From assembly GCF_013694095.1 (NCBI RefSeq), contig NZ_JACEFB010000001.1, positions 62,001 to 126,000 on the forward strand: a stretch of DNA of 64,000 nucleotides. Reading direction: 5' to 3'. Below the pieces are notes generated by a model. The model made no database searches, was not told where the DNA came from, and saw nothing but the letters and a program-made list of their open reading frames with translations. Source of the DNA: Thermogemmata fonticola. Its GTDB lineage: Bacteria > Planctomycetota > Planctomycetia > Gemmatales > Gemmataceae. Below, piece after piece: positions 54,183-63,273 of this stretch (position 1 is the first letter of the stretch; every line of letters begins with the position of its first letter). A program made the position numbers and the translations under genes.

Positions 54183-55580
54183 ATGAGACGGGATAAGTCA
54201 TGGGGATGGAGCTTGTATGCGGCAGTGATTCTCTGCGGATATGCTTGCTATCCTTTGGCCGCAGCCGAAGGGCAACCTGGGGGACGCCCGAATATCATCA
54301 TTTTGCTCGCCGATGATTTGCGTGCCGACGCGTTAGGATGCATGGGCAATCCCATCATCCAAACGCCCAGCATCGACGCTCTAGCCCAAAAGGGGACGCT
54401 CTTCCGCAATGCGTTCGTGACGACATCGATTTGTGCAGTGAGTCGGGCCAGCATCTTGTGTGGCCAATACGCCCGGCGGCACGGCATCCATGATTTCAAC
54501 ACCGACTTTACAGCGCAAGCGCTGGCTCAAACCTATCCCTTGCTCCTGAAGAAGGCAGGCTACCGCATCGGTTTTATCGGCAAATACGGAGTTGGCCGCA
54601 ATCTCCCTGCCCAGGAGTTCGACTACTGGCGGGGGTTTCCAGGGCAAGGTTTTTACTTTGCGAAAGAGAAGGTGGGTACTCCCCAGCATCTGACGGCACG
54701 CATGGGAGACCAGGCCTTGGAATTTCTCGCAGGTTGCAAGCCTGAACAACCGTTCTGTCTGTCAATCAGCTTCAAGGCTCCTCATGCTCAGGATGGGGCG
54801 GTCCGCGAGTTTCCACCGGACCCGCGAGACGAGAAGCTCTATGCCGATGCGGTCATTCCTCGACCTGCGACGGCTGAGGAGCGATTCTTCCGGCTGCTTC
54901 CATCCTTTGTGCAGAAATCCGAGGGTCGCCGGCGTTGGGAACGGCGCTTTGCGACCGACGCCATGTTTCAGCAAACGGTGAAGGACTATTATCGTCTGAT
55001 CACAGGGATGGACCGCGAAATCGGACGAATCGTAGACGCTGTCGCCCGCCGAGGCTGGGAACGCCAAACCCTCTGGCTCTTCACCTCCGACAACGGGTTT
55101 TTCCTAGGTGAACGCGGCATGTCGGATAAGTGGCTCATGTACGAAGAATCCATCCGCGTCCCCCTCATTATTATGGATCCCCGCTTGCCGTCTCAACTTC
55201 GAGGGCGCAAGGTCGACGCTATGGCTCTCAACATTGATATTGCTCCCACCATCCTTGATTGGGCCGGTGTACCCGTGCCGCAATCGATGCAGGGAAAGAG
55301 CTTGCGTCCTTGGGTCGAAGGGCAGAATGTTTCCTCATGGCGGCGCGATTTCTTCTACGAGCATCACACATTGCCCAAACTCATTCCCCCTTCGGAAGGA
55401 GTGCGGACAGAACGCTGGTCCTACATTCGCTGGCTGGCTCAGGAACCGGTGATCGAAGAACTTTACGACATCCAGGCCGACCCGCGGCAAGAGAGAAATC
55501 TGGCCGGACGTGCTGAATATCGTGCGACACTGGAGGAATTGCGCCTCCGCTGGTCTCAACTTCGCCAAGAGTTGGAATAG
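54183..55580 (+). CDS. Secreted sulfatase
   Basis: The 465-residue protein has a signal peptide (LYAAVILCGYACYPLAAA). The type I sulfatase core has metal ligands DD at 44-45 (LLADDLRADALG) and the formylglycine site Cys84 in CAVSR followed by GQYARRHG. Later it has KAPHAQDG, FTSDNGFFLGERGMSDKW and the C-terminal strand YDIQADPRQERNLA. The site is Cys-type, so an anaerobic- or FGE-type maturase is needed. Planctomycetes carry many such enzymes for sulfated polysaccharides; the substrate is unknown. Confidence 0.9.
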   Translation: MRRDKSWGWSLYAAVILCGYACYPLAAAEGQPGGRPNIIILLADDLRADALGCMGNPIIQTPSIDALAQKGTLFRNAFVTTSICAVSRASILCGQYARRHGIHDFNTDFTAQALAQTYPLLLKKAGYRIGFIGKYGVGRNLPAQEFDYWRGFPGQGFYFAKEKVGTPQHLTARMGDQALEFLAGCKPEQPFCLSISFKAPHAQDGAVREFPPDPRDEKLYADAVIPRPATAEERFFRLLPSFVQKSEGRRRWERRFATDAMFQQTVKDYYRLITGMDREIGRIVDAVARRGWERQTLWLFTSDNGFFLGERGMSDKWLMYEESIRVPLIIMDPRLPSQLRGRKVDAMALNIDIAPTILDWAGVPVPQSMQGKSLRPWVEGQNVSSWRRDFFYEHHTLPKLIPPSEGVRTERWSYIRWLAQEPVIEELYDIQADPRQERNLAGRAEYRATLEELRLRWSQLRQELE

Positions 55581-55615
55581 AGACGTCGGCGTCTCAGCTG
55601 GGATGATGTCTTGGA

Positions 55616-56893
55616 TTAAGCGCTGACGTAAGGCAAGACGTAGGGGCCTTTGGGAATCACCGCGAGGCGGGCCTCCGGGCCATACTCAGCGAGGGACTCA
55701 GCCACGGCTTGCTCGACCGAGGGGGCAGGCTCCACCTGACAGGCGCGCAAGGTCTCCGGCGGCAACCCCTGGGTGACCACCTTGACCTTACATTTGGCCA
55801 AGACCTTGGCCAGCTCTTCCAGTTGCCATTGATCCATCACAAAGTAATCGGTCTCCAGAATCCGTTTTTTAAAAGCTTGCAAATCGGGATTTTCCCGAAT
55901 CAGTTGCTGGAACTCCGGGCTGCCTAATCCTTCTGTCAGACTGGCGGCCAGTATGATGGTACCTCCCGTTTTGACGATGGGCAGAGCACCGGTCAAACCT
56001 TTGACGGCTTGATACCAGGTGGTGTCAAGTGGGTAGCCAGCACAACTGGTTACCACCACCTCGACGGGTCGGGGAACCGGGGCAGCGACCACCTGACGGC
56101 AGAATTGCACTCCCTGTTGCCAGGCTTGAATCATATCCCCGGCCCAGACACCGGTAATCCTCCGCTGGCCATCGATGCACACATTCACGATGAAATCGCA
56201 CCCCGCCATCCGGGCAATCCGCGTGTTCTCCTCGTGGACAGGGTTACCTTCCAAGATGCCGCAATCGGCGTTCGGATGTTCCAGAAACCGGGGGCCATGC
56301 CAGACTTTGACTGTCTCTAGCGCAGCAAGTCCGGGACAAATGACCTTTCGGCCTCCAGAAAAGCCGGCCATCAAGTGCGGTTCGATCAAACCTGTGGTGA
56401 TTTTCAGCTCGGCCCGCGTGTATCGCTTATCGATCCAGACCGGGACGCCGTTGGGAGTGGTACCCAAATAGTCATGCTCTTCCAATCTCTTGCCGTAGTG
56501 GTTTTCACAGCGATACTGGTTAGCAATTTCCTCGCCCACCAGTTCGATCAATTCCTCTCCCACGTTCGGACGGTGCAACCCCGTGGCAATCAGAATGGTG
56601 ATCCCTTCGCGGGGTACCCCGGCTTCTTCGAGGGTGCGCAGGAGGGGGGGCAGAATCTGCTTGTTGGGAACGGGACGGGTAATATCACAGATGACCACAC
56701 AGGCAGTACGCTTTCCGCGAGCCATCTCCGAAAGCGGAGGCGTGCCGATGGGGTTGCGGAGACTTTCTTCGATGGCCTGCTCGGCATTCGCTAAGGGTGG
56801 GACTTCTCGTAGTGATAGCGGAGGTGCGATCAAACGGTCATCCGGAACTGTGACCTCCAGACCAGTCTTGCCGTAGTCCAGTTTCACTCTCAT
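55616..56893 (-). CDS. larA: LarA-type nickel-pincer-dependent racemase/epimerase
   Basis: The 425-residue product (ATG 56893; an open GTG at 56932 is possible) has the LarA signatures: ATGLHRPN (first active-site His), [21 protein letters not shown] with the second His and the Lys that carries the pincer cofactor, and [12 protein letters not shown]. LarA homologues racemise lactate or other 2-hydroxyacids by hydride transfer. The substrate here is unknown. LarC is encoded 12 kb away on the same strand; LarB and LarE are not in the window. Confidence 0.88.
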   Translation of the reverse strand: MRVKLDYGKTGLEVTVPDDRLIAPPLSLREVPPLANAEQAIEESLRNPIGTPPLSEMARGKRTACVVICDITRPVPNKQILPPLLRTLEEAGVPREGITILIATGLHRPNVGEELIELVGEEIANQYRCENHYGKRLEEHDYLGTTPNGVPVWIDKRYTRAELKITTGLIEPHLMAGFSGGRKVICPGLAALETVKVWHGPRFLEHPNADCGILEGNPVHEENTRIARMAGCDFIVNVCIDGQRRITGVWAGDMIQAWQQGVQFCRQVVAAPVPRPVEVVVTSCAGYPLDTTWYQAVKGLTGALPIVKTGGTIILAASLTEGLGSPEFQQLIRENPDLQAFKKRILETDYFVMDQWQLEELAKVLAKCKVKVVTQGLPPETLRACQVEPAPSVEQAVAESLAEYGPEARLAVIPKGPYVLPYVSA

Positions 56894-56959
56894 GGTCGAG
56901 CCGTGATTGACACTGAAAACGAGTTCGGCCACTCCTTCGCAAACGAGCGGGTACCCCCC

Positions 56960-56988
56960 TTGTCAGTGAACCGATGTCGTTATAGTAT
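56960..56988 (+). promoter_or_regulatory. Sigma70-like promoter of the small basic protein gene
   Basis: TTGTCA (56960-56965), 17 bases, TAGTAT (56983-56988) lie about 60 bases before ATG 57050. Match and spacing are near consensus, as expected for an abundant small protein. Confidence 0.6.
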
Positions 56989-57049
56989 CACATTCCATAA
57001 GCCAAGGCGATCCGGGACAACCCCAACAGGATATATGGGCAGGTGAGTT

Positions 57050-57322
57050 ATGTCGATTGACAAAAGCCTGAAGCGTAGAGGTGGGAAAGCTCAAGTGCGT
57101 TGTGTTCTGACGCGTGCCGAGCGTGTCTTGAAAATGATGGCAGACGGGACCTGGACGGAAGGTCGCAGCCCGTATGGCCTTCCGAAGACTCGGGTTCAGA
57201 AGGTGGTACTGAAGAAGCGCTCGAAGAAAGAGGAAGCCTCAGCGACGTCGACCGCCGCTGCTCCGGCGGGGGCCACTGCGGCATCATCGGCCAAGTCTGC
57301 AACATCAGCCACTAAGAAATAA
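57050..57322 (+). CDS. PVC-type small basic protein
   Basis: The 90-residue product begins MSIDKSLKRRGGKAQVR and continues VLTRAERVLKMM ... TEGRSPYGLPKTRVQKV. This is the conserved small basic protein of the Chlamydiae/Verrucomicrobia/Planctomycetes (TIGR04137 type). An Ala/Ser/Lys-rich tail follows. Its role is not known; ribosome or nucleic-acid association has been suggested by composition. It is a good phylum marker here. Confidence 0.93.
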   Translation: MSIDKSLKRRGGKAQVRCVLTRAERVLKMMADGTWTEGRSPYGLPKTRVQKVVLKKRSKKEEASATSTAAAPAGATAASSAKSATSATKK

Positions 57323-57430
57323 CGATTGGACGGGCCAGGGAGTAAAGGCAACAATTGATGAGCCGGGGGTAAAGTACTTGTTCCTCCCATCAGGAAAGGG
57401 AAGCCCCCTCTATGGACTCTGGCTCACGGT

Positions 57431-58666
57431 ATGGCCCAGGCCATGACATCTCGCGCCGTGATTGCCCTCGGTAGCAATTTGGGGAAGCGGGAAGACTCCA
57501 TTCGCACAGCCATTCAACGCCTTCGTGCCGAGCCTGCTGTACGGCTTATCGCTGTCTCTCCCATTTATGAAACAGCCCCGGTCGAATGTCCTCCCGGTTC
57601 CCCTCCGTTCCTCAATGCGGCGGTGCTCGTCGAGACAGACTTGACGCCGGAGGAATTGTTCGGCCGACTTGTGACGATCGAAAGACAATTGGGGCGTTGC
57701 CGCGGAGAACGGAACGCCCCACGCACCATCGACCTGGATTTGCTGTTTTACGATCAATTGGTGGTACAAACGGCGGAGCTGACAATTCCGCATCCCCGCT
57801 TGGCGGAGCGTGCCTTTGTGCTGGTGCCGCTGGCTGACATTGCGCCGGATTGGAAACATCCGCTTCTTCATCGTTCCGTCCAGGAGTTGCTCCAGAACTT
57901 ACCCGCAGAGGCTCGCGCTCAAGTCCAGTTGTGGACGGCCGATGATCAACCGGGAAAAAGGCGATTGCTTCATCAACGGGCCTTGGTCACGGGATCCACG
58001 AGAGGCATTGGTGCGGCGATCGCCGCGGCCTTTGAACGGGAAGGAGCTTGGGTGATCCGCCATGGCCGACAGGTTCCGGTCCAGCAAGCTGGCGTCTTGG
58101 TGGCGGACTTAGCTGACCCTCAAGCCGTCGAACGCTTGGCTCTTCAGGCTTGGGGGACAGAGGGACTAGATGTTCTGGTGTGCAATGCGGGGGTCGATGT
58201 CTTGACCGGTCCAGCGGCTCAGTGGAGCTTCGAGCAGAAACTGGAGGCGTTGTGGGCAGTGGATGTTCGCGCAACCATCCAGCTCTGCCGTCTCATCGGA
58301 GAACGAATGCAAAGCCGGGGACACGGCTGCATTTTGACCTTGGGTTGGGACCAAGCCGACTATGGAATGGAAGGAGACAGTGGCCAACTCTTCGCAGCGG
58401 TGAAGGGCGCGGTGATGGCCTTTACTCGCAGTTTAGCGAAGACTCTGGCGCCGGAGGTGCGCGTCAACTGCCTGGCCCCAGGCTGGATTCGCACCGCCTG
58501 GGGCGAGAGCGCCTCCCGAACCTGGCAGGAGCGGGTACGGCAGAGCACCCCGCTGAGGCGCTGGGGATTGCCTGAGGATGTCGCTGCTGCTGCGGTGTGG
58601 CTAGCCAGCAGCGAGGCGGCTTACGTCACCGGCCAAATCCTCCGCATCAACGGCGGCGCATGCTGA
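57431..58666 (+). CDS. HPPK (FolK)-SDR fusion protein
   Basis: Residues 1-160 are 6-hydroxymethyl-7,8-dihydropterin pyrophosphokinase: AVIALGSNLGKRED, SPIYETAPVE and RTIDLDLLFY (98-107), with the HPRLAERAFVLVPLADIAP end. From about 183 a short-chain dehydrogenase domain follows: TGSTRGIG (187-194), NAG (252-254), Lys325 and a C-terminal YVTGQILRINGGAC. The usual catalytic Tyr is Phe321 (QLFAAVKGAV), and the Ser strand reads ILTLGWD without Ser. The kinase part should act in folate or pterin synthesis. The SDR part may be a pterin-binding or altered reductase domain. ATG 57443 is an alternative start. Confidence 0.88.
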   Translation: MAQAMTSRAVIALGSNLGKREDSIRTAIQRLRAEPAVRLIAVSPIYETAPVECPPGSPPFLNAAVLVETDLTPEELFGRLVTIERQLGRCRGERNAPRTIDLDLLFYDQLVVQTAELTIPHPRLAERAFVLVPLADIAPDWKHPLLHRSVQELLQNLPAEARAQVQLWTADDQPGKRRLLHQRALVTGSTRGIGAAIAAAFEREGAWVIRHGRQVPVQQAGVLVADLADPQAVERLALQAWGTEGLDVLVCNAGVDVLTGPAAQWSFEQKLEALWAVDVRATIQLCRLIGERMQSRGHGCILTLGWDQADYGMEGDSGQLFAAVKGAVMAFTRSLAKTLAPEVRVNCLAPGWIRTAWGESASRTWQERVRQSTPLRRWGLPEDVAAAAVWLASSEAAYVTGQILRINGGAC

Positions 58667-58910
58667 AACCGGCTCCAGTGAACACCGGAGGATTGTTCTT
58701 ACTGAACCGTCCCTGTGCCGGGTGGTACGTTCTTCTGCTGGTTCCCTCCTTTAGCGCCCCCATCGCCACCTGCACCCGCCGCTTGGGGTCCACTGGGGTG
58801 GAGAGGGATTTCTTTCGTAGGAATTCTGGTTTTTGAATCGCCACAGCCGACACAATGGTCACAGCAGCGATCCAGATGCAGATCGTCATCCAGCGATACC
58901 AGCGTGGCAT
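58647..58910 (-). CDS. Small lipoprotein partner of the DUF1559 pilin, apparently frameshifted
   Basis: AAAGGAGGAG precedes ATG 58910. The intact frame encodes a signal-like WMTICIWIAAVTIVS and then a basic 60-residue tail. In the -1 frame from about 58848, however, the sequence reads GCGDSKTRIPTKEIPLHPSG and continues Gly/Ala/Gln-rich to a TAA at 58699. That matches the start of the sister lipoprotein at 60606-60794 (GCGDSTKKPTAEMPKG). One missing base in the GGC at 58846-58848 would restore a lipobox (VSGC). So either a fresh mutation or a sequencing error has removed the lipid-anchored Cys. Confidence 0.6.
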   Translation of the reverse strand: MPRWYRWMTICIWIAAVTIVSAVAIQKPEFLRKKSLSTPVDPKRRVQVAMGALKEGTSRRTYHPAQGRFSKNNPPVFTGAGFSMRRR

Positions 58911-58952
58911 GTTATAACTCCTCCTTTGGGGTAATTTCTCCGCTGCTGAGGA

Positions 58953-60032
58953 TCAATCCAACAGCATGGAGGCGTTCATCACAATCTGATCGTTCCGGCC
59001 CGACAGGGACTGTAACACACGCCAAGAGGTGCCCGCCGGATTACGCTGACTCGTATCAGAGAACTGCAGGGGGCGGACTGAACCATCAGCGAAGTAAGCG
59101 TTGACGACCCCAACGTGATAGCTGCTGAAGAATTGCCAACCGGGACCACCCGGACCTTGGGGTGGCACTAAGCCGAACTTGGTACCAAAGGCACCGCTAC
59201 CCGCCCAAGTGTGCTTGACGTTCAGGTTGCTAGGGTTGCCTCCGGGGAGTTGCGGCCAAGGCTTGGTCCACGGGGCACCGCCACCCAAGGTTTCCAGAAA
59301 CATCAGAGTACTACTGCTCCCATCCCGGATTTGTTCCACCTTGACCTTGCTATTGTTGAAGAAGACTCCTTCATACAGGGCGAGATTCTCGCCTGGACCG
59401 TCAAACGGGGAGGAAGTGATGGCATCTCGTCCTAATGCTCCAGCAACGCCCAGGTAATTCGTCTTTCCCAAGGCACTATAATTTGGGAAGTAATAGAGGA
59501 CGGCTCCGGCTGCATTGGGTCCCGTCGTAATGCCATTCGGGGCGTAGGTGTGCAAGCATGCGGCCGAATGTTGGCGATCATCTGTATCAGCGGGACAGAC
59601 ATATACCTTGATGTTTGTGTGGGCCATCGTCCAGTCTGGGTTCACACTCCACCACTGTCCTACGAATGTGGAGCTTTTCATGTTGGGCATCTGATCCCAA
59701 ACCGCGTTCTGTTCCACGTAGGGTAGGAGATACCACAGCACACCCGTGAAATGTACTGTTCCTCCCGTGAATATGTTGCCTGGGTCGTGCACATTCGGTT
59801 CGGGGCCATTGTAACCCGGAGGCAAATTGCCGTAATTGCTTTGGTAGTTGTGTGCAGCCAAACCCAGTTGCTTGAGATTATTCCGGCATGTCGTGCGGGC
59901 GGCGGCTTCGCGGACCTTCTGCACCGCAGGCAGAAGCAGTCCAACCAGGATGGCAATGATTGCAATCACCACGAGCAGCTCAATGAGCGTGAACCCTCGG
60001 AACAGTGACAGACGGGCACGTGCGCGAGTCAT
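58953..60032 (-). CDS. DUF1559 pilin-like protein 1
   Basis: GAGGAGG precedes ATG 60032. The 359-residue product has a type IV prepilin N-terminus ([33 protein letters not shown]) with cleavage after Gly and Glu+5. The DUF1559 domain follows: [17 protein letters not shown] near the N-terminus and the C-terminal [14 protein letters not shown] (HX9DG-like) motif. Hundreds of these occur in Gemmata-type planctomycetes; they are thought to be exported pseudopilins or fibre subunits. The small lipoprotein follows 42 bases downstream. Confidence 0.92.
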   Translation of the reverse strand: MTRARARLSLFRGFTLIELLVVIAIIAILVGLLLPAVQKVREAAARTTCRNNLKQLGLAAHNYQSNYGNLPPGYNGPEPNVHDPGNIFTGGTVHFTGVLWYLLPYVEQNAVWDQMPNMKSSTFVGQWWSVNPDWTMAHTNIKVYVCPADTDDRQHSAACLHTYAPNGITTGPNAAGAVLYYFPNYSALGKTNYLGVAGALGRDAITSSPFDGPGENLALYEGVFFNNSKVKVEQIRDGSSSTLMFLETLGGGAPWTKPWPQLPGGNPSNLNVKHTWAGSGAFGTKFGLVPPQGPGGPGWQFFSSYHVGVVNAYFADGSVRPLQFSDTSQRNPAGTSWRVLQSLSGRNDQIVMNASMLLD

Positions 60033-60516
60033 GGATGAAACCTCCTCATATGGATGAGGCCCACCCTGTTGGTCCATTCACTTGGGGGGCTCATTCCATT
60101 GCCTAAATGGAACGAAACATAGGTTATAGGGATCGAATGTTCCCTACTGTCCCCTCAAGGAGAAGAACACGGCTATATAAAATGCACCCTGGTAGAGTCA
60201 TGCAGGAAAGGCAGTTCGTAAGCGAGTCATCCTGCATCGACTCCACCCAAGCTTGTGCCGACAAGTCAGATTGTGAAGGCTCACTCATAAAATGTCAAGT
60301 GGAATCCTAATTTTTTTCTCACGAGGTAATCCGTTGAGCGTCTGGGTACTGGAAGATAGTGGGAAGCGCTCTTTTACGATCTCGGGGCGATATCTTTTTG
60401 AGACCGCCAATCTACAATAGCAACCAACTGGAGAGACTCAAGCCACCAAACACAGCAAGATTGTTCACCACGAAAGCATGATTGTTGGCTAAGTTTTGGC
60501 GCCGCACATATCGCAA
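60033..60516. other. Intergenic region upstream of pilin gene 1
   Basis: About 480 bases without a credible gene. The short plus-strand frame at 60107-60310 lacks a ribosome site and family resemblance. The segment should hold the promoter of the pilin/lipoprotein unit. Confidence 0.45.
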
Positions 60517-60549
60517 AATAAAAAGGCCGTGTCAGGTCACCGACACGGC
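60517..60549 (-). terminator. Intrinsic terminator of the second pilin/lipoprotein unit
   Basis: GCCGTGTC (60526-60533) and GACACGGC (60542-60549) form an 8-bp stem with an 8-base loop. On the minus strand it is followed by CTTTTTATTTT. It lies ~60 bases after the 62-aa lipoprotein stop. Confidence 0.82.
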
Positions 60550-60605
60550 ACAGCGAACGAAGGTGTCAAGGAGGCCTGGTGTCGTGGGAGACCAGGTCAA
60601 CAAGC

Positions 60606-60794
60606 TCATTTCGGTGGCGGTGGGAGGGGTGGTGGTGGCTCAGGTTGACCCAAGTTGGGTTTCCCCTTGGGCATCTCTGCCGTAGGCTTCTTGGTTGAAT
60701 CCCCACAACCCCACGAAGTGATGAGGCTCAATCCCAAGATGATAGCCAGACTCCAGGAGGGCCACAAAATCCTTCGTCGTCGCATTTGGTTCAT
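60606..60794 (-). CDS. Small proline-rich lipoprotein
   Basis: AAGGGAG precedes ATG 60794. The 62-residue product has a basic N-terminus, a hydrophobic helix (SLAIILGLSLITSWGC) ending in a lipobox Cys, then GDSTKKPTAEMPKG and a terminal run of Pro and Pro-Lys. It follows DUF1559 gene 2 by 77 bases. Such tiny lipoproteins regularly accompany DUF1559 pilins in planctomycetes and may help export or anchor them; the function is inferred. Confidence 0.8.
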   Translation of the reverse strand: MNQMRRRRILWPSWSLAIILGLSLITSWGCGDSTKKPTAEMPKGKPNLGQPEPPPPLPPPPK

Positions 60795-60871
60795 TGCTAC
60801 TCCCTTTAGTAGAAGGTCAAGTAATGATCAGTAGTTTGAGCATACTCCGTGATAGGTGTTTGGAGGGTAGT

Positions 60872-61885
60872 TTACTCTAGCACGGAGAATTGGATCAGTT
60901 GACCATCGTTGGTACCGCCGAACCTTTGATATTGGTACCACTCATTGCTGAACCACTGCGTAGTGGTTCCCTGGGCGGCAACGCCCTTGCGCACGGGTGT
61001 CACTGAGCCATCAGCCCGTGCAAAGTTCACCACCGACGTATGCCGGCTGCCGAATGTGTACCATTGGGCGGGAATGAGGAGTCCCCAAGCATGCGCCCCA
61101 TAGCCCACGCCAAACCAAGAAGCTGCGAAATCGCGAGCACCGGTTTCCCTACCCATGAGTGTTTCACCGAACATCGCGGTGTTGGAGTTGCCGTCCCGAA
61201 TCGAAGCCAGCCGTTCTGCAGAGCGATTGTAGAAGGGACCGCGATAGGTGTTGTAAAACGCACTGCTTTGGGCATTGCCGATAGCCCCCGCCGAGCCAAC
61301 ATAGTTCGTCTTGCCGAAGAGGTTGCCCGTGGGGTTCGGGTAGTAACCGCCGGTGAACGTCAAATTTTCCATGTAGGCTGTGATGAAAACACCCGTGGTG
61401 TTGGAATCCGGTTCATCCGAGGGGCAGAGGAATGTCTTAATGCGATATTGGGCAACTTGGAAGTTGATCGCATTGTTCCACCACCCAGTGTTGGCCGCTG
61501 CAGGGGGGTTGTTCTCAAAGTACACCAACCCTACGGTTTGTCCTTGTGGATTGACATTCGTGGATATTTGCTGGTAGATGTTGCCCTGTTCCAACTGCGG
61601 TAACAAGAAGGTAAGAACTCCGTTGTGTGGCGCGTTCCAGTTGAAGCCGGAACCAATGGGCGGCCCCACACCGCCAGGCGGTAGTTTGCCGTGTTGGCTT
61701 TCGTAGTTGTGGGCTGCAAGGGCGATTTGCTTGAGATTGTTCTGGCACGTCGAACGGGCGGCGGCTTCACGGACCTTCTGCACCGCAGGCAGAAGCAGTC
61801 CAATCAGGATGGCAATGATCGCAATCACCACGAGCAGCTCAATGAGCGTGAACGCTCGTCGTCCCAACAATGAACCACGAAACAT
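60872..61885 (-). CDS. DUF1559 pilin-like protein 2
   Basis: GGAGG precedes ATG 61885. The 337-residue product begins [18 protein letters not shown] with the same prepilin helix as pilin 1 ([25 protein letters not shown]). It continues [20 protein letters not shown] and ends with [13 protein letters not shown]. The two N-terminal coding regions are nearly identical at the DNA level, while the C-terminal halves diverge. Together with the 62-aa lipoprotein and the terminator it forms a second copy of the same two-gene unit. Confidence 0.92.
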   Translation of the reverse strand: MFRGSLLGRRAFTLIELLVVIAIIAILIGLLLPAVQKVREAAARSTCQNNLKQIALAAHNYESQHGKLPPGGVGPPIGSGFNWNAPHNGVLTFLLPQLEQGNIYQQISTNVNPQGQTVGLVYFENNPPAAANTGWWNNAINFQVAQYRIKTFLCPSDEPDSNTTGVFITAYMENLTFTGGYYPNPTGNLFGKTNYVGSAGAIGNAQSSAFYNTYRGPFYNRSAERLASIRDGNSNTAMFGETLMGRETGARDFAASWFGVGYGAHAWGLLIPAQWYTFGSRHTSVVNFARADGSVTPVRKGVAAQGTTTQWFSNEWYQYQRFGGTNDGQLIQFSVLE

Positions 61886-62449
61886 GATGAAGACCTCCAA
61901 ACTCGCCGTCAAAATGTACTTCCTGCACTTTTTGACCGGCATGAACTCTGCCGTTGCTCCTCACGGCGGTACCAAGGGTAACAAACGACCCCACTGACGA
62001 GTGGTGGAGGAGAGAGAATCATTCAGTACCTACCTAAACGTTCTGTCACTCGTTCCGCAGGGCTGTAGGGGAGAGTTAGAAAAAGTGTAACTGCCTCGGC
62101 GGAATGACAGCGCACTGGGTAGTACCCGGAGCTATATTATGAAGGCGGCATCATCAACTGTCAACTGATGTTTTTTGTTTTTTCTCAGGAGTCACGAGTC
62201 CAGAGGAGGGTGGGTTGTTTTCTCCGTTCGAGGGAAGAAAGCAACATACTACGTGATGCTCCATAAGAAGGGAATGTGGCAGGACTGTACGCAGGCGGGC
62301 CGGGGTTGCCCCCTAGCATTGGGCCACTCTGCGGTTAGGAGTAGTGAGGGATGGATGGTGTGGCAGCGAGAATGGTTTGTGGCTTCCTCCCGGTCTTGCC
62401 ATTCGTTCATGTGTCGTTCACAATGCCGTAAGACAAGTAAGGAACGCCG
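61886..62449. other. Intergenic region between pilin unit 2 and hisA
   Basis: This gap of about 560 bases carries the divergent promoters of the pilin gene and hisA. The plus-strand frame starting at 62175 runs out of frame into hisA and looks like chance. No repeat or hairpin of note was found. Confidence 0.45.
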
Positions 62450-63172
62450 ATGTTTCTCTATCCAGCCATTGATTTGCGCGGCGGTCGTTGCGTGCGGCTC
62501 CGTCAGGGGGATTATTCCCAAGAGACGGTGTTTGCGGATGATCCCGTGGCGGTGGCCCAAAGGTGGCAATCGGAAGGAGCGGACCGCTTGCATGTGGTGG
62601 ACTTGGACGGCGCCCGCAGTGGCCATCCGGTTCATGAGGAGATCGTGCGGCAGATCGTTCGCTGCGGCATCCCTGTGCAACTGGGGGGAGGATTACGCAG
62701 CGAGCAGGACATAGCTTCGGCCTTGGATTGGGGTGTACGCTGGGTGGTTCTGGGCACCCGGGCGTTGCAGGAACCGGGCTGGTTCCGCAAAGTGGCGGAG
62801 CGTTGGCCTCAGAGAATTGTGCTGGGATTGGATGCCCGGGACGGTTATGTGGCAACGGAAGGGTGGTTGAATGTTTCGCGGTGCCGAGCTGTTGATCTCC
62901 TCGAAGTTCTCCGGGGTGCCCCGTTGGCTGCCGTCGTTTACACCGATATACAGCGGGATGGCATGCTGAGCGGTCCCAACGAGACGGCCCTCGCAGAAAT
63001 CCGCGATATGTCGAGCTGGCCAGTCATCGCTTCGGGGGGAATTTCGACCCTGGATGACCTTCGTCGCTTGCACCGAGTGGGAGTATGGGGCTGCATCATT
63101 GGCCGTGCTCTCTACGAAGGAAGCATTCGCTTGTCTGAAGCCTTAGCCGTGGTAAGAGCCGCACCGGAATAA
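62450..63172 (+). CDS. hisA: Phosphoribosylformimino-AICAR ribotide isomerase HisA
   Basis: The 240-residue TIM barrel starts MFLYPAIDLRGGRCVRL with the catalytic Asp in AIDLRGG. It has VQLGGGLRSEQDI, GLDARDGYVATEGW with the second catalytic Asp, YTDIQRDGMLSGPN, and the phosphate-binding ends VIASGGIS and IIGRALYEG. It performs the Amadori rearrangement (ProFAR to PRFAR) in histidine synthesis. Length is normal. No other his gene is adjacent. Confidence 0.95.
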   Translation: MFLYPAIDLRGGRCVRLRQGDYSQETVFADDPVAVAQRWQSEGADRLHVVDLDGARSGHPVHEEIVRQIVRCGIPVQLGGGLRSEQDIASALDWGVRWVVLGTRALQEPGWFRKVAERWPQRIVLGLDARDGYVATEGWLNVSRCRAVDLLEVLRGAPLAAVVYTDIQRDGMLSGPNETALAEIRDMSSWPVIASGGISTLDDLRRLHRVGVWGCIIGRALYEGSIRLSEALAVVRAAPE

Positions 63173-63175
63173 TAG

Positions 63176-63204
63176 CTGGGCGGAGGGTCGAACCTCCAGC
63201 CCAG
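63176..63204 (+). terminator. Hairpin after hisA
   Basis: CTGGGCGGAGG and CCTCCAGCCCAG form an 11-bp stem with one bulged base and a 6-base loop, four bases after the stop. A T-run (GATTTTTTCC) follows about 15 bases later rather than directly, so termination efficiency is uncertain. Confidence 0.6.
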
Positions 63205-63273
63205 GGAGATGGAAAGGATTTTTTCCGATTCGTGACCGTGGATTTGTCCTTTTCCCCAAGGGGAGACGAAGGC

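Noticed and set aside
53834-54184. Upstream extension of the Cys/His-rich protein to 54184
   Set aside because: No ribosome site at the far start; the signal peptide begins at ATG 53833 with GGGAG before it.
62175-62714. 179-codon plus-strand frame overlapping hisA
   Set aside because: It overlaps hisA out of frame and shows no domain or ribosome site.
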